A stretch of DNA of 64,000 nucleotides, from the NCBI RefSeq assembly GCF_037176765.1, contig NC_090023.1:142401366-142465365 (forward strand), written 5' to 3'. A model generated the notes under the pieces. The model saw nothing but the letters and a program-made list of their open reading frames with translations, ran no database searches and was not told where the DNA came from. A program made the position numbers and the translations under genes. Source of the DNA: Anolis sagrei (Eukaryota; Chordata; Lepidosauria; Squamata; Anolidae). This document shows, in pieces, positions 32,528-44,139 of the stretch; the stretch's first letter is position 1, and every line of letters starts with the position of its first letter.

Positions 32528-32887
32528 CAGGGGTCCTCAAACTTTTTAATCAGAGGGCCAGGTCACAGTCCCTCAAACTGTTGGGGGGCCGGATTATAAT
32601 TTTAAAAAAAGTGAATGAATTCCTATGCACACTGCACATATCTTATTTTTAGTGGGGAAAAACACTTAAAAACAATACAATAATTAAAATGAAGCACAAT
32701 TTAAACAAATACAAAACTTATTAGCATTTCAACGGGAAGTGTGGGCTTGCTTTTGGCTGATGAGATAGGATTGTTGTTGTTGTGTGCTTTCAAGTCGTTT
32801 CAGACTTAGATTGACCCTGAGCGAAGGCCTGATAAATGACCTTGGAGGGCCGTATCCAGCCCCTGGGCCTTAGTTTGAGGACCCCTG
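32528..32887. mobile_element. hAT nonautonomous element with perfect target duplication
   Basis: Ends CAGGGGTCCTCAAACTTTTT and its complement 'agtttgaggacccctg'; identical 8-bp atctagac at 32520-32527 and 32888-32895. 360 bp; the interior includes an AT-rich core and a 'gtgctttcaagtcgtttcagac' SINE piece. It sits in the MXD4 3' UTR. Confidence 0.88.
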
Positions 32888-34062
32888 ATCTAGACTATTT
32901 AAAAAATCTCCAGAGACACACTCCAAAGTAACATATTCAGCTATCAAACTGTTCTTGCTGTCAGATATTAATCCATATATTTTTGGTGACCACTGAATCC
33001 CACCGGTGAAAACACTCATCCTCCTTCCCCAAACACACACACGCATTTGTGCACCAGCTGTCCTCAGAAACAGCGTACATGTTCCCCATACACCTTTTTT
33101 TTTTTTTACAGTAGAGTTAGTTTTTTCACCAACCAAAAGTGATTTCCCCTCCCAGTTTGTTACCATGCTGTCATTATCTTACAGTGGCACCCAGGGGGTT
33201 GGAACTGGCCACCACCTTGAAACGGCCTAAACTGATAAATAGTGGGATCCAATCCCATATATGCAGAAAATGAATCCATTCCAATATTTCAGGAAGAGGA
33301 GCTTGCAGAATCAGGACAGTGCCTTGTGAGATTTGAGCTTCCAGTTTTTAGTATTGAACTAATCAATAAATTACAACATATTGACATGATGGAGACAACT
33401 AACACTTTGTTGTTTCCTAAATACTCCATATATATACATATTTTTCCCTTGTGCTCAAAACATAGAAAATAAATGCTAACTATATTTTTGGCAACTTATA
33501 ACCCTTGGTGATTTGTTCCCCAGTAGCCTAGAACTTGCCGTCAAGGATATGCTTTAAAATATATTTAATTGTTTTTGTAGCCATTCCTTCTTTAGCTGTG
33601 GGAAGAGTGGCAATGCTACAAACCCAGGCAGCATGATTTCAAATTTATAGCCCTCTTTTGCGCTGTTTTGACATGTTACACATGTATATTTCAAATGTTC
33701 TTGTTGAGAAAGGTACATTAGCAATATAAGTATTGTGTGTAACTGATAAGCAGTATTTTTATTTCATGTATTTTGATTTTTAAATCATTTTAGATGTTTT
33801 ACTTTAGTAAAATGGGTGGAAAGGCCTACTTGTATCTTCGCTTTCCTTTACAGTATAATGAATTTACTAATGGCTGTGAAATGTTTTCCTTCATGAAAAG
33901 CAGCTCTTGCATAAAACTTTTTTTAAAAATGGGGAAAAAATATATGATGAGCAATGTTGATCTTATGCCACTCTAACATTTGTGTTTGCAAAATGAATGT
34001 ATATACTTCGATAAACCTTCCATACTGGCTCTCAGTGGCTTTTGTAGATCTTTTATATTTTC

Positions 34063-34068
34063 AATAAA
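34063..34068 (+). terminator. MXD4: Polyadenylation signal, likely MXD4
   Basis: AATAAA followed within 20-30 nt by GT/T-rich sequence; other AATAAA at about 33364 and 33468 are alternatives. Confidence 0.55.
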
Positions 34069-34185
34069 GATTACGCCGGTATTCTCATCTTCCAGTAATC
34101 TTATTTTCACTTGTTCAATAATTGTAGTAACTACTTCAGCAATACTGCCAATATGAGAAATGATTTAAATGCATTTAATGTGTTG

Positions 34186-35252
34186 TTGAAGGATTTCATA
34201 GCCGGAATCACTGGGTTGCTGTGAGTTTTCTGGGCTGTATGGCCATGTTCCAAAAGCATTCTCTCCTAACATTTCACCCACATCTATGGCAAGCATTCTC
34301 AGAGGTTGTGAGGTCTGTTGGAAACTAGACAAGTGAGGTTTATATATCTGTGGAATGTCCAAGGTGGAAGAAAACAACTCTTGTCTATTTGAGGCGAATG
34401 TTGCAATTGGCCAGCTTGATTAGTATTGAATGGCCTTGCAGCTTCAAAGCCTAGCTGCTTCCTGCCAGGGGGAATCCTTTGTTGAGAGGTGTTAGCTGGT
34501 CCTGATTGGTTCCTGTCTGGAACTCTCCTGTTTTTTGAGTGTTGTTCCTAATTTACTGTCCTGATTTTGGAGTTTTTTAAAATACTGGTAGCCAGATTTT
34601 GTTCATTTTCGTTTGTTTCCTCCTTTCTGTTGAAATTGTCCACATGATTGTGGATTTCAATTGCTTCTCTGTGTAGTCTGACATGATGGTTTGAGAGTGG
34701 TCCAGCATTTTTGGGTTCCAAAATAATATGCTGTGTGCAGGTTGGTTTATCAGGTGGTTGAAGTAGTCTGCAGTGCCTTTCACGTTCCTTGATTCATGTT
34801 TGGGAAATACTGCGTTTGGTGGTCCCTATGTAGACTTGTCCACAGCTGCATGATATACGGTGGACTCCTGCAGAGGTGAGAGGATCCCTCTTGTCTTTTG
34901 CTGAGCGTAGCATTTGTTGGATTTTCTTAGTGGTTTTGTAGCTAGTTTGTAGGTGGTGACAATTTCAGGCAGTAAGCAGCCAGACCTTGAAGCTGCAATG
35001 CCATCCAATGCTAGTCAAGCTGGCCAATTGCAACATTTGCACTTGCCTCAAACAGACAAGAGTTCTTTCTCCCACCCTGGACATTACATATATATAAACC
35101 CCACTTGCCTAGTTTCCAACAGACCTCACAACCTCTGAGGATACCTGCCATAGATGCAGGTGGAACGTCAGGAGAAAATGCTTATGGAACATGCCCATAC
35201 AGCCTGGAAAACTCACAGCAACCCAGTTATTCCAACAAATCTCTTGTAGGTG
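34186..35252 (-). mobile_element. Penelope-like element fossil with GIY-YIG region and inverted terminal repeats
   Basis: Two ~200-bp copies of one terminal sequence lie in inverted orientation (34186-34400 and ~35040-35252). Between them the minus strand retains the GIY-YIG endonuclease region of Penelope-like elements (core RISCSCGQVYIG, then LHREAIEI further on). The reverse transcriptase part is absent here. Broken, several disruptions; moderately old. It starts just past the MXD4 poly(A) signal. Confidence 0.75.
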
Positions 35253-36310
35253 ACAGTCCAGCAACTAGAAGATGTCCTTCTTCTGTTTCCTCTTTTCCAG
35301 ATTAAATATATCAAGTTTCAGGAACCATAATGAGTTGACTGTCTTACCTGGCAGTTTGGTGCTTTCATGTCACATCTAAAAATAAAGTCTTATAATCCAC
35401 ACCACCTCTTGCTAAAATTGTACTTTGCTTATAAGATTGACGCTTGATTGCTGGGGATACTTTACTTAGCCCAAATCATTTCACTTGCATTCAACATTTG
35501 CAATATTTTCTTTTCAAAGGTGATTATCACTGTCTTAAATATATACATAGCACTTATAACATGTGCCTCTTATAGTACATGACATGCTATGCTGAGCAGG
35601 GTATTTATATAACTTTTTCTCAAACTGATCCTCTCTACTGATCACATGAGAAGAAATGGAGCTATAGCAGGAAACCTACTTTTGAGCTCCGCAGGCCCAT
35701 TCCACCTAAAGAGGCCACATGCCTCTGTTATGATACTGTTCTGTAATGAAAATAGATGCAGAAAAGAGTGAAGAGAGAGCTGTTGACAGAAGTTGAAATA
35801 TGTGTGTCGTCTTCTAAAACCTTGGTGTTCGCTGAACCCCACACTTTTGCAGATTGAAAACATCCAGTTAAGAAATAGCACTAAAACAGGTAAAACCAGA
35901 CATTTAACTGGCTTATTACCTGATGGAAAAAAATTATCATTTCTTCTATATAGTACATTAATGTGGGAAACTGCCCTCTTGCTCCATATAGTTTAGTAAT
36001 GTGACTGGCAGACGGTCTCAAGAGTTTCAGGTACGAGTCTTTCCAAGTCCTACTTAGTAGTGTTAATCAGTCCTGACTCTGTTTAATACTCAAAATTAAA
36101 AGATTCTGATATATTCTGGGTAATATGTTTGGCTTAATGTGCCAATCAATGAAAAATCATAAGCTCATTAATTGGAAGGGGCCCCACAGACTCTCGAGTT
36201 CAAACTTCTGCTCAATATAGGAAATAACTTCACTTATAAAATTGTGTAATCTTCCTAACTGATTTGACAATTGTGTTATCTCATGAGATTCAGTTTTTTT
36301 ATCATGTTAG
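35253..36310. other. Intergenic, no feature seen
   Basis: Unique AT-rich sequence after the Penelope fossil; a CR1-like scrap ('aatcataagctcattaattggaagggg') near 36157-36225. Confidence 0.45.
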
Positions 36311-36311
36311 A

Positions 36312-36550
36312 AGCTATTTGAGAAACTGCAAGTTGCTTCAAGTGTGAGATAATTGGCCATCTGCAAGGACGTTGCCCACGGGATGTCCGGATGTTTTACC
36401 ATCCTGTGGGAGGCTTTTCTCATGTTCCCACATGGGAAGCTGGAGCTGACAGACTGGAGCTCATCCCATCTTGTGGATTCGAACCGCCAACCTTCAGGTC
36501 AGCAGTTCAGCCGGCACAAGGATTTAACCAATTGCGCCACAGCCGCTCCT
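36312..36550 (-). mobile_element. tRNA-derived lizard SINE, second family
   Basis: Minus copy: 'gagaaactgcaagttgcttc..ttggccatctgcaaggacgttgcc' to 'gcgccacagccgctcct'. Confidence 0.8.
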
Positions 36551-36989
36551 ACAAGATTTGGTGAAAGCAAAGTGAAAGCTATGAATGCTGGTTCAGGTAC
36601 TAAATTAACAGCTTTCCTCCTCTAGATAAGGGTACAACTCTTCCTATGTACATTTTCATAACAAACAGAAGACCAACTGTGTTTGTTTGTTTGTTTGTTT
36701 AATCAAGAAAAGTTCAGGCAATCCAGTTGGAGAACTGACTTGTAATATCAGCAGCCCCACGCTTTGGGGTTCGTGTGGACAGGTGAACTTGTTCTAATTT
36801 GAATTGGAAAAGATGAAACTTACCTTTGCAGCCAGTAATGGAGCACCAGAAGGTTTGTGATTGCCACCATGCGCCTTTGCCAATGGCCAGGTTCCATGGC
36901 AACAAACAACAGCAAAGAAAAGGATAGCTATCCATCCAGTGGGGCCAAACACTCTGGACCGTTTTCCAAAGTTTTGAAAATGTTCATCA

Positions 36990-37690
36990 TTTTAAGCACC
37001 TTGTGGTTGTACAAAATCAAATCAAGAGTTACCAGTATTAGTTTCAGGATAGCTTTGGACACCATAGTGGACGATGCACACAGGGAACTGCCAGGGAGAG
37101 AGCATTCCTGATGGTTCTGCTAGACCTTTTAGTAGTTTTCGCTATTGTCGACTGTGGTATCTTTCTGAGTCGCCTCCCTGGGATGTGGCTTATAGGTATT
37201 GTTCTTGAGTTGCTCCATTCTTTCCTGGAAGGCTAGGGTTCAGGTTATTTGAATGACACATTCTCTATCAGCCTATTACAGCACGATTATCTGGAGAGGG
37301 CTTCTCTGTCCCACCATTATCTCAAGCTCATTGAATGAGAACAAGGGAGAGGGCTCTTTCGATGGCTGCGCCCAGACCTGTATTCCCTCCCCAGAGAGAC
37401 CAGGATGGCCCAGGCCCTGTTTACCTTTTGCGGATGGGCAAAATCATACTTCTGCCATCAGGCTTTTAGGGACTAATAAGAGGTTAGCTGTGAAAGATAA
37501 TGTGATTGGGATTTTGGGATGACTAAATTTTAATATTTATATATCTAATAGTTAATGACACAAAAGGTATATATATATATATGCATTTACATTGATTTAA
37601 ATTGCATTGTGTTGTATTTCTTGCTGGCTGCCTTGAGTTCTTCTGTTGGAAGAAAGGCACAATTAAAAATTAGGTAAATAAAATAAAATA
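36990..37690 (+). mobile_element. L2/CR1-like LINE RT fragment and 3' tail
   Basis: RT-like plus-strand pieces: LLDLLVVFAIVDCGIFLSRL (matches the LLDLSAAFDTVDH region), FSISLLQ, then RLLGT and the tail 'ttgaattgcattgtgttg..ggaagaaaggcac' with 'aaataaaataaa'. Broken. Confidence 0.6.
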
Positions 37691-37846
37691 AATACTATAT
37701 TTTGTGTTTGCTGTTCTCAATAGTTTAAAATAGGCCAGCTTATTAAAAATGTTGATATAGTGCACATCAGAAGAGTGGCACAAACTTTGCAATGGTATTG
37801 TCTGGAACTACAAAGAATATATGCACTTCTCAAGTGATTAACAGAA

Positions 37847-38050
37847 TCATAGGATCAAGGAGTCGGAAGACACTATAAGGGCCATCAAGTCCAACCCCAT
37901 GGCATTGCAAGAATACACAATCAAAACACTCGCAACATATAGGCACCCACCCTCTGTTTAAAAACCTCCAAAGAAGTGGCATACTCCACTCTCAAACAGT
38001 TCTTACTACCAGGAAGTTCTCCCTAGTGTTTTGGTGCAATCTCTTTTCCT
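37847..38050 (-). mobile_element. CR1 LINE 3' end
   Basis: 'gaatcataggatcaaggagtcggaag..ccaaccccatgg' through 'aacagttcttactaccaggaagttc'. Confidence 0.7.
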
Positions 38051-38052
38051 GT

Positions 38053-38166
38053 AGGTTGGCAGAAGCTGGGACTGACAGCCAAAACTCACGCCGCTCCCCG
38101 GATTTGAAGCTGCGACCTTTCGGTCACCACACCCCAGAGTCGGACACGACTGGACTTCATGTCAAG
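38053..38166. mobile_element. Two opposed Sauria SINE scraps
   Basis: 38053-38128 is the minus-strand head ('ttggcagaagctgggactgacag', 'gatttgaagctgcgacctttcgg'); 38129-38166 is plus-strand tail ('agagtcggacacgactggacttcatgtc'). The two abut in opposite orientation inside CR1 sequence. Confidence 0.6.
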
Positions 38167-38169
38167 AAA

Positions 38170-38345
38170 ACTAGAATCTATTTCCTGTAGTTTGAATCAA
38201 TTGCTCCATGTCCTAATTCTGCAACAGCAGAAAAAAGGGGGTCCCTCTTCAATATGGCATCATTTCAAATATTTAAACATGGATATCATGTCTTCACTTT
38301 CTCTTCTCTGGACTAAATATACCAAATTCCCTAAGCTGCTCCATG
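38170..38345 (-). mobile_element. CR1 LINE 3' region, antisense
   Basis: 'tatttcctgtagtttgaatc..tgctcc', 'tcatttcaaatatttaaacatggatatcatgtc' and 'ctaagctgctcc' continue the CR1 copy interrupted by the SINE scraps. Confidence 0.6.
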
Positions 38346-38349
38346 CGGG

Positions 38350-39020
38350 CAAATTAAAAGCTGCCTCCAAGCAATCAGAGGTTGAGGAGAGGTTTCTGGA
38401 TCATGTGTTGAGAAAGATTTGTTCCAGATCAGCCACTCAAATGTTTTCATTTTATGGTGCCATGAAGGTACCTGTGGCAATACCATTAACATGGAGGTTT
38501 AGATTATCCCAAAGTGAAGTAGTTATGAGGAAGTACAAAGTAGCCAAGTTTGGTGACAAGTTGTGCTGCAATCCTCATTCAGGATGGCTTTTTTGATGGC
38601 TTGTTGTAGTCCATCCTGGTGTGTATAAGGACTCCACATCCATTGTAGCTCGTATGGTTTTGTCTGGAATGTTATGGATGGACTATGTTTTCCTCAAGAA
38701 ATCACTTGCATCCTGAACTGAGTAAATCACTTGTGTTCTGAATTGAGTAAAGATATGCAGGAATCCCAACAGTCATGGTTCTAATGCTTGAGACAAAAGG
38801 TGTTTCTGATTGCCCCATTTGTGCTTGTTGGGTAGTAGACAGAAGATGCCTTTTTTGTATATCTTTTTTACCATTTGAATTCAGTTCTTTACATCAGAGG
38901 GCATTTCTCTGAGTAATTTGTGTAGTTTCTTTGGATATTAATCAGTGGGCTCTTAAAGGGAGATGATTCTATTAAAGGTAGTGTTGGGAAATTCTGTAAC
39001 CTATTACACACTATGCCACT
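38350..39020 (-). mobile_element. Penelope-like reverse transcriptase fossil
   Basis: Minus-strand remnants recall the Penelope RT: a TMDVESLYT-like segment, QQAIKKAIL, and a LNYFTFG / GTAMGT.MAP / NIFMA region in degraded form. Same strand as the GIY-YIG fossil at 34186-35252, but separated by other repeats. Heavily broken. Confidence 0.5.
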
Positions 39021-39460
39021 CCCACAATTGCTTTATACCTGAGGATTTAATATCACTTGGTCCTGTATCCGAAGAAGTGGGATTATAACCATTAATGCTT
39101 AGTGAAAATACAAACTAGTTAATCTTCACCCTTTCTATACTGCAAAGGACTAGCATGGCTAATTATTTCAAAGTGATACTTCTGTACAATGGAAGTGTCC
39201 ACAAGATGACAAAGAATTGGTTGAATCTTGCATTCTCAATCTAATTTGTCTTCTCACAAATATATGAGGGTGGCTGAAGTCTCCCCTTACTGCTATATAT
39301 TTCCCTTTGAATATTTGGTCCTTTGTTTTAGAGAGTCATCATAATATGTTATGATAGTCATAATCTTTATCTTCCGTCAGGATTAGGGACCTAAAATAAC
39401 TCCTCACAGTGATGTCACTGTTTCTGTTGCCTTTAAGAGCTCTCATTCTGTTTTCCATGT
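39021..39460. other. Intergenic, possible further Penelope-like debris
   Basis: No gene seen. Composition is similar to the preceding fossil, but I cannot support a boundary. Confidence 0.3.
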
Positions 39461-39467
39461 TCTAAAG

Positions 39468-39603
39468 CAGGCATCCTCAAACTGCAGCACTCCGGCTGTT
39501 TTGGCCTCCAACTCCCAGAATTCCAGAGCAGTGAACAAGCTGGTTAGGGTTTCTGGGAGTTGGAGGCCTAAACAGCTGTAGGGCCTCAGTTTGAGGATGC
39601 CTG
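39468..39603. mobile_element. Palindromic hAT-like MITE
   Basis: 'caggcatcctcaaactgcagcactcc' and 'ctcagtttgaggatgcctg' ends with 'ccaactcccagaattccag' arms. Confidence 0.8.
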
Positions 39604-40240
39604 GTCTATAGTCATAAGATTCTGCACAGGCGTACACACACTTGACACAGAATACTATTAAATAATAGTTGCCTTCCTGTCTTAAGAGTTCATGGTCATC
39701 TAGTTTATTCCACCTGCTCTGTGCATTAGTATAGGATACATGTGAGACTATGAGCTGTTCTCTCCAGATTATTTTTTTTAGCTTTTTCTGCCTACCTATG
39801 GCTTCTTGTACTATTTGCCCCATTAACCCTTATCATTGAGGATATTGTCTCCAATAGTTGGTGTTCCCCAGTCCACTGGAATACTTTTCTCCGTCTAACT
39901 CAATTTAAAAGTCATGGTCCATGAAGACAAATCTTTCCTTACAGCACTATCTGTAGAACCAGTGAAAAGCAAAACATGCAGCTTCTATAGGAGAAAAGAG
40001 CCTGACATTAAGCCAGTCATGCTAATACTAATGTTTCAAGTCTGTATTTGGGAAAGCAGACTTCGCTATATGGGCTTGAAATATGGGGCCTTTATATTAT
40101 TGTGTCTGATATTATTAAGGATGGAAACATATACATGCTTACCTGAGAATAGGCCTATTGAGCACAGTTTGATTTATCCCTGTGTAAAAATCCATACAAT
40201 TTCACCGCAAGTAAAGTTGATTGTGGTGCTATTGCCATCT
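39604..40240. other. Intergenic, no feature seen
   Basis: Open frame of 128 codons at 39914-40300 has no recognisable domain and runs into a MITE; judged spurious. Confidence 0.45.
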
Positions 40241-40475
40241 AAGGCCTCTTCCACACAGCTGTATAAAATCCACATTGAACAGGAATATATGGCAGTGTGA
40301 ACTCAGATAACCCAATTCAAAACAGATATTGTGGATTATCTGCCTTGATATTCTTGGGGCCCTTCCATACAGCCCTATATATGGCAGTGTGGACTAGATA
40401 AGCCAGTTCAAAGCATATATTGTGGGATTTTCTTCCTTGATATTCTGGAATATAGGGCTGTATGGAAGGGCCCTT
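40241..40475. mobile_element. Two adjoining hAT-like MITEs
   Basis: 'aggcctcttccacacagctgtat' .. 'gatattcttggggcccttccatacagccctatat' .. 'gaatatagggctgtatggaagggccc'. Two units share or abut ends near 40357. Confidence 0.75.
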
Positions 40476-40589
40476 TCAGTCAGTCCTTTCACATTTGCTT
40501 GAGTTAGGAGCACAGGACCTTGGTGAAAGTGAAGAACTATGAATAAATTGTTATCATTTTATCTGAGAGAACACCTCTTTGAAAATGTC

Positions 40590-41110
40590 TAGGTTATTTA
40601 TTTTGTGTCAAAAGCATTGCATAATTAGTATAAAACTGATAAAAATAAAGGGATCACATGCAGCTTGTTTTAAACCAAAAACGGGCAATAGCGACTGCAT
40701 TGTCGGTAGCTCTAAACCGTTCTTCCTCTGTTCATGAGGCAGGACATTGTGAGCAGGCATACAGATGCAGAGTTGTTTGTTCTGCTCCACGGTCGCACAT
40801 GGTGGAGGAGTCTTCTAAGTAGTGCCATTTTGCCAGGTTGTCTGAGTCTGTTCAGGGACTTCCAAGTTGCCCATTCTTGGTTTACCTTTGGAGGAAGACC
40901 CTCATGGGGAGGAGGGGGCATCCAGTTGGGATTCCCTGGTTTAGCTGCCCAGAGGGATACTCTTGCTGTTCCTGGGGAAACATTAAGAGGAGTGGTGGTT
41001 CTCATGAAACTTTTCTTTGATTTGAGTCTACTGGGAGGAGGCTGGTAGCCATGCAGTGGATAGCTTTCACAATGTTCAACCTTGTTTCTCTCACATTTAG
41101 CAGCAACTTC
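40590..41110 (-). mobile_element. LINE ORF2 C-terminal fragment
   Basis: Minus strand pieces WATWKSLNRLRQPGKMALL, HHVRPWSRTN and the 3' tail 'tattttgtgtcaaaagcattgcat'; also 'VSPGTARVSLWAAKPGNPNW'-like upstream. Same family as 22040 and 61540. Confidence 0.7.
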
Positions 41111-41499
41111 CCGTCACACATCAGTGGGGGCAATGCCAGTTAGCTTGTAGAGTTTATCAACAGGTGTAGGTTTGAGACATCCCGATTATTCTGCATGTTT
41201 TGTTCAGTGCTATATTCACCTGCTTCACATGGGCCAACTTGTGCCAAACAGGCAGGCGTGTTCAGCAGTTGAATACAACAAGGACATGTTATTGCGTGCA
41301 GCTACATTGTGCTTGGTGTTCATACAGTGTTTCCTAAAGTTAGTGTTCGATCTAGGATAATTTCTAGGTCTTCCAGCATGACTCTATGGTCAATGTTTGA
41401 TGGAGGCTGCCCACAGAATCACATTGGAGGACCTCTAGATTCCATTAATCAAATTTATGAATAATCAAATCCACAAAAGTCAAAACCACAAATGTGGAG

Positions 41500-41715
41500 G
41501 AACGACCACAAGATGGTTTGTGTCTACCTAAATGGTGTCTTGAGATGGTTTTAAACAGCTGATTTTAAAGTAAATATAAGTGACTTTAATGTTTGTGTAT
41601 ATTTATAGTTTTATGTCCAGCACTGAATGTTTGCCATATATATGTTGTGCTCTGCCCTGAGACCCCTGCGGGGTGAGAAGGACAAAATATAAATGTTTCA
41701 AATAAATAAATAGTA
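41500..41715 (+). mobile_element. LINE 3' tail
   Basis: 'agatggttttaaacagctgattttaaag' .. 'tgccctgagacccctgcggggtgagaaggac' .. (AAATA)n; a typical L2-like 3' end. Confidence 0.65.
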
Positions 41716-42174
41716 AGCCTATGGTTCTCATACTAGTACATTCAATAGGAGCTGTGATTGACTTTATCATCACATTCACAGGAAGCGAAACAATATTATG
41801 CCCATTGCACTACGTTAGCTTTTGGCCAGCCAATTTTTCCCATAACGATTCCATTGATAATTCTGTTTCCTTATTATATCTTGCCCTCAGTGTCATATGT
41901 AAGGTACCTAAGTATATTCCATTGTATCTCCCTGGCCCACTGTGCTACTAGGGATGCACATCTATGAATCTTCAGCTTTGTTTTCATCCCATTGCCATCA
42001 GTGTAACCATGATGTACTGTGTCTTTCTTGTGTGTAGCACCATAATCCTGCTTTGTCTGTTTGACGTTTAATCAAGGTTTCCTCTTCCTAATTAAAAAAA
42101 TGCATAGCAGAGGCTTTGGGTTCTTCTCTTTAAGGACATCTCAGACATTTGCACCCAAAGCATGAATAGCTAGC

Positions 42175-42442
42175 TTTTTTTGTGTCTCAGGAGCAACTTG
42201 AGAAACTGAAAGTCGCCTCTGGTGTGAGAGAATTGGCCATCTGCAAGGACATTGCCCAGGGACTGCCCAGATGTTTTGATGTTTTCCCATCCTTGTGGGA
42301 GGCTTTTCTCAAGTTCCCACATGGGGAGCTGGAGCTGACAGAGGGAGCTCATCCACACTCTCCCCGGATTTGAACCTCCAACCTGTCAGTCTTCAGTCCT
42401 GCTGGCACAAGGGTTTAACCCATTGCGCCACCGGGGGCTCCT
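42175..42442 (-). mobile_element. tRNA-derived lizard SINE, second family
   Basis: 'ctcaggagcaacttgagaaactgaaagtcgcc' to 'ttgcgccaccgggggctcct'; near full length, minus orientation. Confidence 0.85.
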
Positions 42443-42542
42443 ATAGCGAGTTGTTCAGACATGAGAAAGAAAGCAAATAGTAAGAAATCTCTTTCTTTCC
42501 GCTTTCTGTTTCTTTCTATTCTCTGTACCACCTGAAGCTGGT

Positions 42543-42770
42543 TTGGGACTCACTGAAAAATCTGTTGTTGGTTTGTTTGTTGACAAGATGAAGCCCTTGC
42601 TTGAATCTAAGCAAGCTCAGAATATCCACAAGACATTGTTTCTTTTGATGGCAGCCCCACATGAACATGTGTGTGAAAAATACATCCTTCATCCTGAAAC
42701 TGTCACTTTAGAGGAACCTGCCATGTCTGCAATAACACACTTGGTTCAGTTCTTAGCTACCACAGCATAA
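42543..42770 (+). other. Unrecognised 75-codon open frame
   Basis: ATG-initiated frame, includes LFVDKMKPLLESKQAQNIHK, HEHVCEKYILHPETVTLEEP and ending HLVQFLATTA, in sequence with no obvious repeat signature. Composition is protein-like, but no family is recognised; it could be a transposon remnant or chance. Confidence 0.2.
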
Positions 42771-44139
42771 AAAAATTGAGGGGAGATGCAACTAGATGAA
42801 CGAGAGAGACAGAGAGAGATAACCCACTTGCATTGGCAATGAATTGGTTTTTCAAATGTATTTAGCATAACCAGGATAAGCAATGCTTCAAACCATGTAT
42901 TTTTTTAAAGCTTGCTCTCAAAGGCAGCCCTAGAAGTATCATACAGTATACATTTAGATCAGGTGCTTCGGTGGTAGAACTTGCATATTCCAGGCCTTTT
43001 TCATATAGCTAAAAATTAAGAAAACTACAAATGTACAAGAAAAATCAAAACAGCCACATTCTTTAAAGTGTCTCTGTGGAAAATAATAAAATTCGGTTTC
43101 GACTTGACATGATTCATTCCTTCACCTCTCAATCAATTATGCTGTATCTAATCATAGGATAGCGTTCTCAGAAATAATTTAGTGCAGTGATAAAACAGAA
43201 ACAAAAAAAGTAAAAGGCACAAGCAGGTCTTTTCTTTCGCTTTTCCCCTAACACTTTATAATATTATTCTGTGTTATGCAGTTTAATGAAATCACCAAAA
43301 ACAGCTAGAAAATATTATACCAATTTCTGTACACTATACACCTCTGTCCTACATCTTCCCACAATACACTTTTGAGCTTCAGGAGAAATGTACAGCATAG
43401 AAATTCTTTTAAAAAATACATTCCACATCCACACACTCAGTCCCAAAAGGTACATTCTGTAAATCAAATCTGTATTACTGATCAATTTATTATTATTGCT
43501 GGGAAACAGTTTGATACTGCCACTTGAAGATATGGCACTGTCTGAGACAGGAAAAATACCAGCACAGAAAGCAATAACTAGTGAAAGAGAGAGAGAGAGA
43601 AAACGTTTTGACTTTTGAGATGTGTTATCACTCGATTTGGTCGTGACATTATTACTTGCGTGGAGGCTGGAATTCTTTCTCTGTGCTACAAATAGGCCTT
43701 TCCGAGGATCTTCTCTTATATAGAAGAAGCCCTTTTCTATGGTGTGTATAAGGGAGAAGCTGGCTCTTGGTGGGTCCATGGATCAGGGGCTCCTTCACCA
43801 AGATGGTTTAGATGAGGAATACTGAGGGCCTAACCTTGGTTCTGGCCTTGGTTTTACACGCTTTTCAAAAGCAGAAAATTTGTGGACTGTCCATGAACAC
43901 TGTCTCTATTCTTGTTCTTATGCTGCTTGAATTGGAAAATGATCAACGCAAAGGATATGGTTGGAATGCCTTCAAAGGCTAGAATTCTGCATGAAAGTTA
44001 CATCTTTGTAAGTCAACTTACATATGTAGGAATTGCATTTGGGATGTTTGCTTATATTTATGTCCAGTAGAGCACTGCTAATACATTACTGTGGAGTATA
44101 GCTGGCAAAGTGACCATTGCGCAGTGGGATCAATGCACA

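Larger units (their letters stand above)
30118..34090 (+). other. MXD4: MXD4 3' UTR, loaded with transposons
   Basis: From the stop codon to a canonical AATAAA at 34,063-34,068. The first AATAAA after the stop is only at about 33,364, so a long UTR is needed. It includes a MITE (30665-31385) with a SINE inside, a palindromic MITE (32138-32272), CR1 debris (32425-32519) and a hAT element (32528-32887); the rest is AT-rich unique sequence. Earlier non-canonical signals cannot be excluded. Confidence 0.65.

Noticed and set aside
36890-36903. X-box-like GGTTCCATGGCAAC
   Set aside because: Next to LINE sequence, far from any promoter, no partner site; likely chance.
38159-38596. 145-codon plus-strand frame
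   Set aside because: Antisense to CR1 and to a Penelope-like fossil; not a gene.
43315-43779. 154-codon minus-strand frame with a hydrophobic stretch downstream of NAT8L
   Set aside because: No recognisable domain, low-complexity Ser/Leu run from a GA microsatellite; best explained as chance within the NAT8L 3' region.
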